From Archivesica marissinica (Eukaryota; Mollusca; Bivalvia; Venerida; Vesicomyidae), in contig CM026402.1 of assembly GCA_014843695.1 (NCBI GenBank), forward strand, positions 15,998,903 to 16,062,902: a stretch of 64,000 nucleotides of DNA, written 5' to 3'. A program made the translations under genes and the position numbers. Under the pieces are notes generated by a model. The model was not told where the DNA came from and ran no database searches. It was given only the letters and a program-made list of their open reading frames with translations. Positions 11,340-22,815 of this stretch are shown one piece after another (positions within the stretch are counted from its first letter, which is position 1; each line of letters starts with the position of its first letter).

Positions 11340-12010
11340 AAAATTAGTGATTTTGGATATATCCTTGTGCCATAGGAGAAGGGCCTCAAGGTGAATACTG
11401 ACAGGGTCTGGTCAGAATAATAGTTCTGTCCAAGTCAATAACATGTTAATGTTACTAGTAATGTAGAGAAGTTTTTAAAAAATTAAATTACAACCACCAG
11501 AAATTTGGTAATTTTTGGCCCGAATTTCCAGAAATTAGACATTTCTGTCGTACTTTATTATGAGGTTAGGGCCTCAATTCAACCACCTGGTCAAGTTGAG
11601 TGTACTAACAAGATGAATGAGGTAAATAATTACATAACCTTAACTTAGGAACTTGAGTATCTTATGAATATACAAGAATATTTAGATTTAAGATAAATAT
11701 GTATTTGTTGAGACTATACCAGGATGGTAATCCGCTCCAACTAAACATATTTAAAAATATCAGATGACATTTTTTTTTAAATATTGTACTAAGGGCTCTA
11801 TATTGAGGTAATTAGAGATTAAAATAGAACTTTACATGTAGATTATGAATATAGACCCTTTAATTTGATTTTAACCTTAAAATTGACCAAAAACCGGCCA
11901 AAATTGTACAAATTGAGCATTTTGCTTATGACATAGCATAAGGGCCTCAATTTGAATATTGGTGGACAGAAGAAAAAGTTGATATTTATTTTGGATAAAC
12001 AACAATATGA
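11340..12010 (+). repeat. Ancient degenerate tandem repeat (about 150-220 bp)
   Basis: The phrase 'agggcctcaa...tgaatattgg' recurs at about 11386, 11567, (11791) and 11940. Each is preceded by an AT-rich block with 'ttttggccnaaat' and 'gacatt' words. The copies are strongly diverged. Confidence 0.45.
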
Positions 12011-13223
12011 AGTTACTAGAAAGTTATAAATATATAGGATTTATCAATCCTTGTTACAAAAAATTTAGATGATAATTTCCCGAATTTACCATTGTATTGA
12101 AGTAATCTTATAGATCACATACCAATACAATTTAAACTAGCTTTATTTAGTTTTAGAGTTTCTTAGTCACAAAACACCGGCAGTATGGGCTTTACCCGGC
12201 CGGACTGAGTCCACTGGTTGTTCTGCGCGCTGTCATACTACCAATCCGGGTAACTTGGACCAGGGGCTCTGGGTCCCAATTTAAATTTCTCAGACAGGTA
12301 TGTTCCCATGTATATGTACATGTATATGTTTACAAGCTTAATCGCTTGGGGATTTTCAAATACTAATTTAATAAATACTATAGTTTCCTATGTAAATGGT
12401 CACAGGGGGGAAAGGCGATAATGAATAGCTAAGGTAAGCTTAGCTATAAGGTAAGAAATAAATTAGTAAAACAGGAGGGTCACTAATTTAAGATAGGTAG
12501 ATGGGATAGGTTGCATATAGCAAAGTAATAGCTATTTATGAGCTATTGGTTTGACAGAGGCATAGCCAGAAATCTGTCTTAATAGTTTAGTTTGGGAGGT
12601 AGGGACGGTTTGTGTGGGTTTGGATTTTCCAGGTTGTTGTGGATTGTCCCACATTGGTTTACTTATTCCAATGATGTAAAAATGAAATTGTTGTGATGTT
12701 TAAACAACCGGTATTTATGAAACTTACAATACTGAATTGCAAGTGATGTTAACTCAAAAAGTTAACAATTGTATATTATACACTGATATAATATTATATA
12801 TATTTTATAACACCATACATAGAGGTGGCGTGGTGTTTTTTGGTTGCTTAATGTACATTAGACACTGGTAATATGTAGGTTAATAGGTTGTGTCCATTAA
12901 ACATTGAGTTGGTAGATTATGCCAAGTTTCATCTGAGTAGATGAATAACTAAAAGATACTTAGTGATTTGTATATCGATCTGTAAAAACGATCGAGTTAA
13001 GTATATTAGGATACGAAAGCAGTTTTTGTGCTCGTATTGGCCCGCACGGACGGAGCCCTTAAGATGAAATTTAAGTAAACTCTTTCATCTGGGGTCGGAA
13101 ATTACTCATCTCAGGTAATGGAATTGTTTTTCGAAAGGGGCTCCGGTTGGGCCAACAACAGCACTACAGAAGGGTAAATTTATCCACAAACAACCTGGAG
13201 AGATATGGGAACCTTGTCTGAGC
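12010..13223. other. Unassigned; right part probably LINE 3' UTR
   Basis: Part of 12,950-13,223 is likely the minus-strand LINE's 3' UTR, with a GC-richer block near 13,030-13,160, but I cannot fix its end. 12,180-12,290 is a GC-richer stretch with unmatched tacccgg/ccgggta words. No gene is seen. Confidence 0.4.
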
Positions 13224-14886
13224 TTAATAACTGCAAATGTCCTCTAAATTTTGTCGGACATCTGACAGTCTAGAATGTACGTTTCCAGAGCTTTGAATAC
13301 TGAGGTGCGGACAGCCTTGCTGGGGTTGAGAAAGTTTTACCAACACCGGCAACTGCCGCCCGCAAGACAGCCCGATGAGTCTCGTGATCGCAACAGTCCA
13401 GCAGAAAATGTTCAGTAGTGTATCTGACATCACACTTGGGACAAACTGGATTTAGGTTAAGAATATGTTGGCCACTATTGCCTGCCAACAGGTTTTTTTT
13501 TTTTTTTTTTTTGGTGAAGCAGAGCTTCTTTTATTCAAATATATTTATATGTACATATATACAGCAATGATACACAACAAGCAAATGTTAAGTACTACTG
13601 TAAATACATTGTATGTAATTATACTAGTAATATAAATGACTGTAAAAGTACTATTAAATATTTTCATGAACCTTTTTGAAAAATGTTATATTAATCTTTT
13701 TAAATTGGTAGTAAAGGTGCATGATTTCAGATTCTGATTTAAAAACTTTGTATATATCGTAGTCTTTTGTCCAATTGTCACTTGCAAAATATGATTTGTA
13801 GATACCTGCCAACAGGTTTGTCCCAAGTCTCAGCCGAGTGATGCACTTATCTATTCTTAAAGACTTAGAGTACTGCACCGGACGGCTGGGCCCCACGGAG
13901 CTCCTTTTATAGGTTTGTTTGAAAGGCCTATCCAGGAGTGAGCAGCCCCAACGTATATTCGTTTGGGCCTTAACAATGGAGTAGATCTCCTTGGGTGCGA
14001 GCCTTACACTATTCTCCACATTAGTGTGCTCCAGGCCAGACTTGGCAGCCCTCTCCGCCAGCTCGTTTCCAGTGATACCAATATGTGCTGGACACCATGC
14101 TATGGTAACCTGGAGGTTAAAGCCCTCGAGCCCTCGTTGTATAACTTGACTATATCAGTAATTAGATCTGGTCTAGACTTACTATTCCTTGATTGTAAGG
14201 AGACCAGTGATGAAAAGTGAATCAGATAATATCACATTTTTTTCGGTGAATTATTATCTACTATCCAGCACATTGCTTTCTTAATTGCAATTAGCTCAGT
14301 CGTATAGATGAATGCTTTGTCGGTTAACCTTTCTACATATTCACATTGTAGGGATGGAATGACTACGGCTGCAGCTACCTTGCCATAGTCAGGGCATTTT
14401 GATCCATCTGTATATATTTTTAGGTGTTGACTGTAATTTTCCTCTATGTGGCATTCTTCACTTTTTCTGATAAAGATATATCTATCACTGGATCTGACTG
14501 TGTCCAGGGCGGTACCGAGCCAGGCCTGAAGTCTGCCACCTGGACACCCTCGAGACCGAACCCCGCCACAAGTTCCTGGACATGGCTCCGAAAGGGAGTG
14601 TTTTGTCACTGAATCGGGCCTTGCGGTAGTATCCGGTCCCGAAGATCGCGTTCATGGGATTGTCATCTTTTCTTGTTTGGGCCCTGGCCCAATATTTAAC
14701 GCATTGAGCCTGGCGTCGGATCTCCAAAGGCTCAATCCCTGACTCAATTTCAAGCATATAACTTGGGGTTTTGGAAAGGGCTCTCAGAGCTAGTCTCAAG
14801 GCGGAATTCTGTAACCTATCTAGGGATTTGAGATGAGTGGGGCATGCACTAGAATAGATTTGTGCACCATAATCTATTTTTGAACG
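13224..14886 (-). pseudogene. LINE ORF2: RNase H domain and C-terminal zinc motif
   Basis: After the hAT insertion the frame resumes with RSKIDYGAQIYSSACP (post-RT), then an RNase H domain: KIYTDGSK (first Asp), YTTELIAIKKA (Glu), ILSDSL (second Asp) and AWCPAHIGITGNELAERAAK (His region). It is spread over shifted frames. A linker with RWGCSLLDRPF follows, then a C-terminal CPKCDVRYTTEHFLLDC finger-like motif. The frame ends near 13,224. Several frameshifts and stops are present, for example next to the SDS motif. RNase H would degrade the RNA of the RNA/DNA hybrid during element copying. Confidence 0.8.
13493..13804 (-). mobile_element. Poly-A retrocopy inserted in the LINE, with target duplication
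   Basis: The insert is bounded by an identical 12-bp repeat cctgccaacagg (13,481-13,492 and 13,805-13,816). On the minus strand it holds the 3' end of a reading frame (YKSYFASDNWTKDYDIYKVF ... KKVHENI, stop near 13,654). An AT-rich 3' UTR follows, then gaataaaag about 20 bases before a run of 20 A (13,493-13,512 as T). This is a 5'-truncated, polyadenylated cDNA inserted by target-primed reverse transcription. The source could be a host mRNA or another LINE's 3' end. I do not recognise the protein. Confidence 0.85.
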
Positions 14887-14894
14887 TATTAAAG

Positions 14895-15938
14895 CAGGGC
14901 GTTCACTAGACTTTGAAACTCAAGAATCAATGACCCTTGAGGTCAAAATCTCAAGAGTCAAACAGGAATTTTCAAGAGTCAAGCTGGATTTTTCAAGAGT
15001 CAAATATATGCATGTTGGTACTTTACGTACAGGTAATTTTTGTAGGTTTGTGCTACCACTGTTAGTGAAGGGATTTTTCTTTTTAGCATCTCTACACCAA
15101 GTACAATACAACAGAATCCGATCATCAGTTTGTTTCATTTCCAGCCACTCAAATTCATTAAGCCACTCAGACCTGAATTTTCTTTTCACTTTAGACTTAG
15201 GAGTGTCACAGTCTACTTTATGGCGTTTAGGTGTCCCAGGTTCACTAACACTATCACTCAGCTTACGTTTGCCAATTCCGAAGTGACTAAGGCTTTTCTG
15301 AACCATATTTAAGATTTAATTTCTAAAACTGATACTCTTTCATTTTTTATCTCCGATCTGATTGAAAATATAACTAAGAATGATTTAGGAATATTCTCCA
15401 GAAATGAAGGAATAATGTAGAAACAATGAAATGATTAATGGGTGGTGCACACAATGAATACCCCATAGAAATCTGTAACAAACAATAGCAAAAGTACTTT
15501 TACTCACCGACATCATCAAACGATTCCGGCGTATAATTTCTATATCAGTGGCCCACTATAAGCTTCTCAAATAGCAGACAACTTATTATTGACAATACAC
15601 GTGTTACAAAAACACCGTTTTATCTATGCCGATTGTACATTGACAATACACATAATGTCAACACCTACTTAAACTTCTCAGTTCTCATGATTAGCAGCAC
15701 ATATGATGGCAAACAACACAAACGGTAATTGGTTGTTTGCAAAACTTGCTAAAGGTGTTTATTGTGACAATCAATAATAATTGTCTTTTGATGAAAACTA
15801 ATTTTTACCGGAAAAATACCGAGCCGTACAGGTATTAGAGAAACGTTATTAAAGATTTATTTCCCTTTGATACTAAATTTGGGTAAGCCTTTTTTCTCAA
15901 CCACCCAACTGAATAATGACATCAACAACGCGTTTTGA
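14895..15938 (-). mobile_element. hAT-like element (deletion derivative) inserted in the LINE
   Basis: The left end is cagggcgttcactag and the inverted right end is caaaacgcgttgttg. Flanking 8-mers tattaaag (14,887-14,894) and atttaaag (15,939-15,946) agree at 6 of 8 positions, as expected for an aged hAT duplication. Removing the insert gives a continuous LINE frame (LLYMSL joining IRSKIDYG). Four subterminal copies of tcaagagtca or a close variant lie at about 14,919-15,003. The only coding part is the 15,306-15,030 frame (see the separate entry). Confidence 0.72.
15030..15306 (-). pseudogene. TTF/BED-like zinc-finger N-terminal fragment inside the hAT-like element
   Basis: The frame starts MVQKSLSHFGIGKRKLSDS, has a basic stretch (PKRHKVD, KSKVKRKF), then FRSEWLNEFEWLEM, then LLYCTWCRDAKKKNPFT and GSTNLQK. 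The pattern W-L-x-E-F-x-W-L ... CxxC ... N-x-F ... T-N-L/F resembles the TTF-type finger at the start of hAT-derived proteins such as the ZNF862/C17orf113-like group. After residue about 90 the frame runs into the subterminal repeats. No catalytic core is present. It is either a decayed transposase start or a first exon followed by a donor (ttacctgtacgtaaag). Confidence 0.6.
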
Positions 15939-15946
15939 ATTTAAAG

Positions 15947-17694
15947 ACATATACAGTAGCAAGAGGCTTTTTTATCTGAACCAAAATCTGTGCCACTTAG
16001 CATACGCATAACCTGAATGTCTTTTTGGCACCTTGTGACTAGATCTTTAATGTGTTGTGCGAATGAGAGCTTACGGTCCAAAAGCATGCCTAAAAACGCA
16101 CAACTTTTTCAAATTTAATTTGTGTGCCGCCTAAATTTACGTTCAAACTGTGTTGTTGTAAATTTAGATTCCTACTGTTTTAGTTTCTGAGATTTTGAAG
16201 CCCCAGTTTTTTGCCCATCCCCAGAGAGAATCCAATCCAGCCTGTGCATCCTTGGCTAGTTTAACAGGGTTGGGTCCAGTTTTCCAGGTGCCTGAGTCAT
16301 CAGCAAACTGGCTGATGACCATCCCCGTTCACTGAAGGGTGTTGGGTAACCCGTTAATTATGATGGAAAATAATAACGGGGATAGAATCGCGCCCTGGGG
16401 GTGCCTCTGGAGAGAGTTTCTTTCTCAGAGAGCGTTCCATCAACCCGAACCTGAATTTTCCTGTCCTGCAGAAAAGCTCTCATATACTGGAAGCAAGATC
16501 CTGTTATTCCATGTTCTCTTAATTTGTGAAGAACCCCAAAGTGCCATGTTAAGTCGAAAGCGGCCTGAAGGTCTAGAAAGATTGCCAGCACTGATTGATG
16601 TCGGTTTTTAGCTGCGAGCACGTCATGCTGGAGCCGAGCAGGTTGGTCTAAAGTGCTCCTACCCTTTCGAAAACCAGACTGAAAGGGACTGATAATCTTT
16701 TTGGTTTCTACAAAGTGTTCTAAACGTTCCTTAACCATCCCTTCAAGCAATTTCCCTGAGTGAGATGTAAGGCTAATAGGTCTATAAGATTTTGGATAAA
16801 TTTTGTCTTTTCCTGGTTTTGGGATAGGAATAACACAAGCTTCCCTCCAGACTAATGGATAGGCCCCATCCCTCCACACCTGGTTGAACAAGTTCAACCA
16901 GATTTTCAAGGCTGAGTCTGGCATAGCTGAAGGGTTAATACTGGCATATGCTTGAACATCTGGTAAGATAGTTTATCCAGCCCCGCGGAGGAATTTCTCC
17001 TGCTATCTATACATTTCTTGAGTTCCGAAAGAGTAAAAGGTAAGTTTAAAGGAATATTTTGTTCCCCCGGCTCTTGTAGAATTTGATTATTTTGTTCCTC
17101 AAAATGTTGTTGAAAATTTAGAGTTTCTAGTAGTAGAACACTTGCGTCACTAGAGACTTTGGAATAGTGTTTTACCAGCATTTGAGCCTTTTTAAAGGGA
17201 GTTTTAGCTAATGAATCTCCTACTTTAATTAAAGGTATGGTGCCTGATTTTTTCCTTTTATTCTGTGAATCTTTTGCCAGAAGAATTTAGAGCTTTTATT
17301 ATCAAACATAACTGATTCACAGAATTCCTGCCAGTTTGCTGTTTTAGCATTTAAAATTGTCGTTTTGGCTAGTTTTTCCGCCATTTTTAAATTATCTAGG
17401 TTGACCGGGCAGGTATTTCGTTTGACCTGATTGATTGAGTGCTGTTTTACGGCCCTTTACCACGTTATTGCAGGCATCATTCAACCACGGAACCATTTTG
17501 TGTTTTAATGACTTACCAGAAGAGACAGGGACAGCCGCGTGTAGAAACCTGATATTTAAGTTGTCTGTGAAGGCATTTATATCTAAAGAGTAGACTTCAT
17601 CAAGGGTGATCTCCCTACATAACTGGTTAAATTTGGCCCAGTCAGCCTTATCATAGTTGAATATAGTATTGGACTGGTTTTTTGTGTGGCTCAA
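15947..17694 (-). pseudogene. LINE ORF2: connector and reverse transcriptase
   Basis: From the high-coordinate end: KADWAKFNQLCREI and a VPWLNDAC linker (17,694-17,392), then FFWQKIHRIKG, FTLSELKKCI and AGLDKLSYQMFKHMP (RT motif 0/1). RT follows at 16,924-16,358 with CVIPIPKPGKD, SYRPISLTSHSGKLLE (motif 2), SPFQSGFRKGRSTLDQ and motif A FLDLQAAFD. Motif B is broken by a frameshift after RGTP. Motif C appears as QFADDS near 16,300. The thumb FLGMLLDRKLSFAQHIKDL is near 16,080. Stops and frameshifts interrupt it. Confidence 0.88.
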
Positions 17695-17695
17695 G

Positions 17696-18427
17696 AGTTA
17701 TTTAGTCCAATAGTAATGATTTGTGGGAAGTGGTCAGAGCCCCAATTGTCTGAGTACACTCCCCATTCTGCAATGACCGAGAGGTTAGGTGAAGCGATAG
17801 TAAGGTCTATTGAAGAGTAGGTACCATGCGCTTTATTTATTCGTGTACTTGACCCTTCATTTAGCAATATTAGATTGTTCTCATCTATGCACTGCCAAAC
17901 TTCCCTTCCTTGACGGTTCGTGTACCGGGAACCCCATATCTCGTGATGAGCGTTGAAGTCACCGGTTATGACACACGATTTAAGGTTATTTTATCTAAAA
18001 AGGAGCTAATGGTTTTAAGAGTTTCCATATTGATACCTCTTGAGTAAAGATTGACCAAATAGAAGGAAGATCTTTCTAAATGTACTCTGAATAGTTGTAG
18101 TTCTATTAGAGTGTTCCCTTTTGTATCCTTGGGGTTGTCTATGTTAATGGACTCGTAATTTATGTTGTTTTTGAAATAAGTTATCATGCCTCCAGCACCT
18201 CCTTGTAAGGAGTGATTTTTATTTTCATGGGAGTATCCAGGAATAGAACGGATACAATTCTCTTTAAATTTAGTTGCCTGGATACAGATTATGTTAGTAC
18301 TTGGATTTTGATCAATAAAGTGTTTAATTTCGGAATGTTTATCTGTGCTTAGTCCAAATGCATTAAATGAAATTATGTTCAGGTTTCTACATATAGCCGA
18401 GTTGGACAAGCCGACGCCTAGCATCAA
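17696..18427 (-). pseudogene. LINE ORF2: APE-type endonuclease
   Basis: The frame opens RNLNIISFNAFGLSTDKHSE (Asn near the active site), then IICIQATKFKENC, where an E is expected and A is found, then GGAGGMITYFKNN. After a frameshift near 17,966 it continues with GDFNAHHEIWGS (the D-N catalytic pair) and ends with NWGSDHFPQI, the SDH motif. This domain nicks the target DNA to prime reverse transcription. Loss of the QE(T/S) glutamate and the frameshift mean it is inactive. Confidence 0.85.
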
Positions 18428-18983
18428 TCGATGTTTGTCTATGAGGAGACTGGGAGATAATTCATAATTTTAAGCTTACCCGGGGTAGTAGGGGCCAGTC
18501 TCCGAGTTTTCGCACCGGCACGAGGGACGTTTTTGTTGGGTGACCCCCTCCCTGCGCAGAGCCGACATCCAAGGACAGTTGTATCGAAAGTTGTGACAGA
18601 AGAAAAGGAAGGATATGATTATCTGAAGGTCTTCCTTTATTGGAAATGATTGAGCGCATAATTTATGCAAGCTCTTCTAATGAAACTTCCTTAGATTTTT
18701 TAACCCCCTCTACTTTAATAGAATTTTTTTCGTTTGATTGAGAGGTGGGGGTGAAGTTTGTTGTTGACTGTCGACCAGGCGCGGGGCCTGAGGGCAAACC
18801 TGCGGAGACGGTTCGTGCGAGTCAGACATGATCATCGATCGCAAGCACCCCATCCAATGAGAGTTTGCAGTAGCTGGGTACCTCGTTAAAGGTAGAATAC
18901 AAAATGGAGGGGTGAATGGATACCAGCGGTCACGTCAAAGCTGCTACTGTCACTGACTGAGTCTGAAATTTATGTCACCCCAG
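18428..18983 (-). other. LINE region between ORF1 and ORF2
   Basis: Probably the degraded end of ORF1 and the ORF1/ORF2 spacer. Short frames here show no recognisable domains. Confidence 0.5.
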
Positions 18984-20262
18984 TCAGCGACTGCAGCTCC
19001 TCGGTGGCAGGCGAGGCATGGGAGGCATCCCTAGGCGTTGATGATTTAATAGTGGGACTCGAGTTACCCACACCCCACCGGGGAGCGGCACCGCCGCGCC
19101 CTCCCGCAGGAGAAAATGTTTTCTCCCTAACAGGTCTTCCCCCACCCCTACCAACTGCCAGCCCTCTCCATCCGGAGAGTGGGGAGGTCTGACAGGCGAC
19201 AACGGAGGTGTAGTGCCGCACCCATCGCCGAGTGGGGCAACACCCTCAGCAACCGGTGCAGCACTTAGACCCGGCCTAGGCAGAACTGGATCGCCCACTG
19301 CACCCCCCTCCCGGGCAGGGGTCAGCGGTATGGGGCTCGAGCCTGACCCCTTGTCTGGAGTCTGTTCAAACTCCTGCTGCACCCTCCTCTCGACCAGATG
19401 CCAGGGGAGTGACTCCTTCCTGGCCACTACAGTGATGCATGTGGCCCGGAAATAGGCCACACACCCCCTGTACCTGGTCGAGTGGGGGGCACCACAGTTG
19501 ACACATTTGAACTGGTCTGAACCACATCTCCTGGTGTTATGGTGTCCCGCGCACCGGGCGCACCGCTCCAGATTAGAGCATCTTGTGGCAGTGTGGCCAA
19601 ACTGTTGGCACCTGAAACACCTTACCGGGGGAGGCACGTACGACTCTGTTCTAAACACGATGTCTGTGTTGCAAACCTTAATTGAGATAGGTACATACCC
19701 TGTGAAGGTGAGCTTAATATCTCCAGTCGCCTTGCCGAACGTATTTCTCAGTCTGGTCATATTGACTATCTCCCCTGAGTCATGAACCAGGCTGGACCTA
19801 AGCTCGGCAAGGTTCTCTTCCAGGGGGATTCCGTGTATAACCACATTGTGTGTTTTAATTGATGACGGTAGTACGGCCGTTAAATTGTGGCCCCCGACAA
19901 CAATGTCTCTGGTGTTGAGTAGCTGAATTAGGGCCTCAGCTGATGCCATCTCAAGCACAACGGAACCGGAGGCAAGGGGGTCCACCTGGAGGCATGTTTA
20001 ATTTTGGCCCTACTTTCTCTAGAGAGAGCCATCAGGGACATGTTGTATCCCAGAGGCCCCGACCCACAAGTCTTAAGAATACATATATGCTTGGCAACAC
20101 CATGTGTGATATGGTGAGACTGTTGTGGGTCCAAGGCCTCACCTACCAACCGGGACAAATCACGTGGGTGCCTCCCCGGTCTAGCGCGCGCTACTCCTGC
20201 CATGACGAAAAATACTGGAAAAGTCGAAAAAACCCGAAGGAGGTTATGAATATAGCGCATGC
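18984..20262 (-). pseudogene. LINE ORF1: gag-like nucleic-acid-binding protein
   Basis: The start lies in one frame (MAGVARARPGRHPRDLSRLV from about 20,218). The frame shifts near 19,985 and continues as MASAEALIQLLNTRDIVVGG. An RRM-like region follows, including VVIHGIPLEENLAEL and RLRNTFGKATGDIKLTF. Then come three zinc knuckles: CFRCQQFGHTATRC, CARCAGHHNTRRC and CVNCGAPHSTRYRGC. A Pro/Gly-rich tail ends it. Knuckle-bearing ORF1 proteins coat the element RNA. The GC content is clearly higher than in the surroundings. Confidence 0.85.
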
Positions 20263-20329
20263 ATACCTATAAAACAAAGCTGTCGAGTGAGTTTTGTCCT
20301 CCTATATATAGACTTTGTGGGCGTATGAA

Positions 20330-20420
20330 TTCCGTTTCACCCTGTAGGTGTGTCCCTATTAGCCAATCATAACTGTATAAAAATCCGTTCACCAATCGGC
20401 GCGCTCCAATACAACAACAG
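20330..20420 (+). promoter_or_regulatory. CCAAT/TATA-like cluster
   Basis: The stretch reads agccaatcat, then ctgtataaaaatcc, then caccaatcgg and ctccaatac. CCAAT boxes around a TATAAAA fit a core promoter, but no coding frame follows downstream. It also lies close to the 5' end of the minus-strand LINE. Low certainty. Confidence 0.25.
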
Positions 20421-22439
20421 TTCAGCGATTAGTTCCACGAGCGTGCGCCGTTCAAAATGTAGATCCGTTTACTCGCCAAATCATCAAAGGAGCCACCATC
20501 AGAACGGAATAGATCACTGAACAGATATAATGATCAACAGGTTTATAGTCACTAGGTGTTGTCAAATACCTTCCGCGAAATACCGATGCGCAATACAAGC
20601 CATTTTCTGTGATTAGGGTATGACATTGTAAGCACCTGTCCAGATTCAGATGACAAATATTGGATAAGATGTTCGTCTCTCGGTAAATGTACGATCCAGA
20701 AGCACGGGAGGATGTCTAAAAGCAACCTTATTTGGTCATATATTGTTAGTTCGTATTTCATATTTGATTAGTATTCACGTATAGTACTCACCTTACACTA
20801 CTGAACAATAGTGTGTAGAATTCATCAATGTAATTTAAAAGCACATCTTGTTCATCCTGAAGTGACGTGTTACTTTCTTAGCTAGAAGCTTTGATATTTC
20901 AATTATCTGTGTGATAAATCTTATTGCGTGTTGATGTTTGTATTATATAATGTATCTATGTATTGGTGATATCAATTGTGCAAATAAAAATAGACTATAT
21001 GGTCCGCTATGTTCTGCTACAATTAGTTGGGCAATGTTGTGAAAGGAAGTATGGTTGTTGGCGCGGCCAAAAAGCAAAATGTCTGTTGTCTTTCACAGCA
21101 TTGTACCAAGATTTATTCTAAAATTACTACGATGTAGAGAAATTGTATACCCTCCGCCTGTAACATGAATACCTGTATTTTTGGCTGTGTATTCAACCTG
21201 AACATTCAGTTAATATTTTATCGCGAGGTCATTTGCACAATTATGCAAGTATTTAGTACATACCATACGGACCTACCTTTCTCCAATGTGAAATATTAAA
21301 ATTAGATAGGCCAAATAAACAGCGTGTTTCTGGTCTCCTGGCATATATTCCGGTTTACAAGAACCCAACTTTGTACAAAGTATTAGCAACATTTGAATAC
21401 ATGCTACAATATGGTATTCAATAGCGACTATTTTAGCAGATTTGACTAGGTAGCGTCCCTTGTTCATTTCGAGCGATCACATTGTAGGAGTTTTCTACCT
21501 TTGATCAACGCGATTTATGGTTATTGTATCAGCGGATATCTGTGTAAATTGGCCTAAGGCAATAAAAGGCAATGAATTATGAAATTCGCGTTGATTCGTT
21601 TTTGCTGGGTAGATAATACCGTATAATGCTTGTATAGAGGATGTTGTTGCAGACGTAAACACAATGGTATCATGTTTTGTCAGTGTATATAATTATGCCA
21701 TTGTTCGTGAAAGAGGATAACCTTCATTGCATAAACAACAAAATAGATTATAAAACTGTACTACCATTTTTATTTTTTATTATACATAGACAAACAATAG
21801 TATACATTTTTTATTATACATTAACAAACAATAGTATAGATAAGAAAACATTTCTATGGTCCGGGTCATTGAAGTTTTGATCTTTATTTACCGCTCATCC
21901 ATGTACATTGCATAAATTAAAATACATACGTTTCACACACTGTAATTAAAAACAAATGCACTAGCCGATTAAGAAATATTTTAAAAGATCAATTATCAAC
22001 CTCGATCAGATCGAGAGTGAACTAATTAGCAGCTGTTTTTTGTGATACTTAAAAAATAAAAACCTTATTATGTATTGGTAACGGTTATAAGAGATTGTTC
22101 ATAATGCGCAAGGTAATGCCTATTAGTACATTGTACCAGTCTTACACAGTATATATTAATAATTTAATGCTCTATTTGTGCAATGATAATTTTATAACAA
22201 GTGTGATAATTATGACCATAGTCTCTTGTAATTCTATCTAAGCATGGCTATGCACGTGTGTTTATGTGAATATATGTTATATGTTGATATCTTGTATTGT
22301 ACATAGATCTATGAGACTGAAATAAAGATATAAATATTGTATATATTTTAATGTTTTTGTCACAAATTGTACGTAAAATTTGTATATTATGCAAATGTGC
22401 TACTTCTCTTTATAGTGGAGGAATAAAAGAATTTATCTA
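20421..22439. other. Unassigned intergenic DNA
   Basis: AT-rich with no recognised gene. A short partial tandem (acaaacaatagtatacattttttattataca region, 21,785-21,840) is the only structure seen. Confidence 0.5.
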
Positions 22440-22573
22440 CAGTCAAACCTAGTGCAGTTTTCAGATTCCCCATGTTACTTTATTCTATATTTAACATCTA
22501 TTAAGCAGCCACATGTGCTAAGCAGCCACTTTCTGTGATTCCCTTAGCTGGCCTCTTAATACAGGTTTGACTG
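22440..22573. mobile_element. CAGTCAAAC MITE
   Basis: It starts cagtcaaacctagtgcag and ends ctcttaatacaggtttgactg. TA lies at the left (22,438-22,439) and a decayed TG at the right. Internal aagcagccac motifs match the other copies. Confidence 0.8.
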
Positions 22574-22815
22574 TGTATCGAGGACAGCAGGTGCAGGAAC
22601 GAAGCTGTAATTAACAAAGTCCGTTATGCATCGTGTCACCGACCCAAGTAATAAAACAAATATATTTTATGACCATAATTAACGTACCCCAGTAGTTTCA
22701 ACATTGACACAATACATTGATAATTATGTTTCCGGCGGAATTGGGGCCAGTTATGGCACTTTCATTGACTGGTTCTACAGGAAATGGGTCGACACGGGTA
22801 ATTCAACACATCACC

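Larger units (their letters stand above)
13224..20262 (-). mobile_element. Decayed non-LTR retrotransposon with RNase H (I-group type)
   Basis: Read on the minus strand the order is: gag-like ORF1 with three CCHC knuckles (18,984-20,262), APE endonuclease (about 17,696-18,427), connector and reverse transcriptase (about 15,947-17,694), RNase H (about 14,020-14,430) and a C-terminal CxxC/H/C motif (13,270-13,488). ORF1 plus APE-RT-RNaseH places it near the I/Nimb/Ingi group rather than Jockey proper or CR1. The exact clade needs an RT tree. Many frameshifts and stops show it is dead. Two later insertions interrupt it (14,895-15,938 and 13,493-13,804). Confidence 0.85.
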
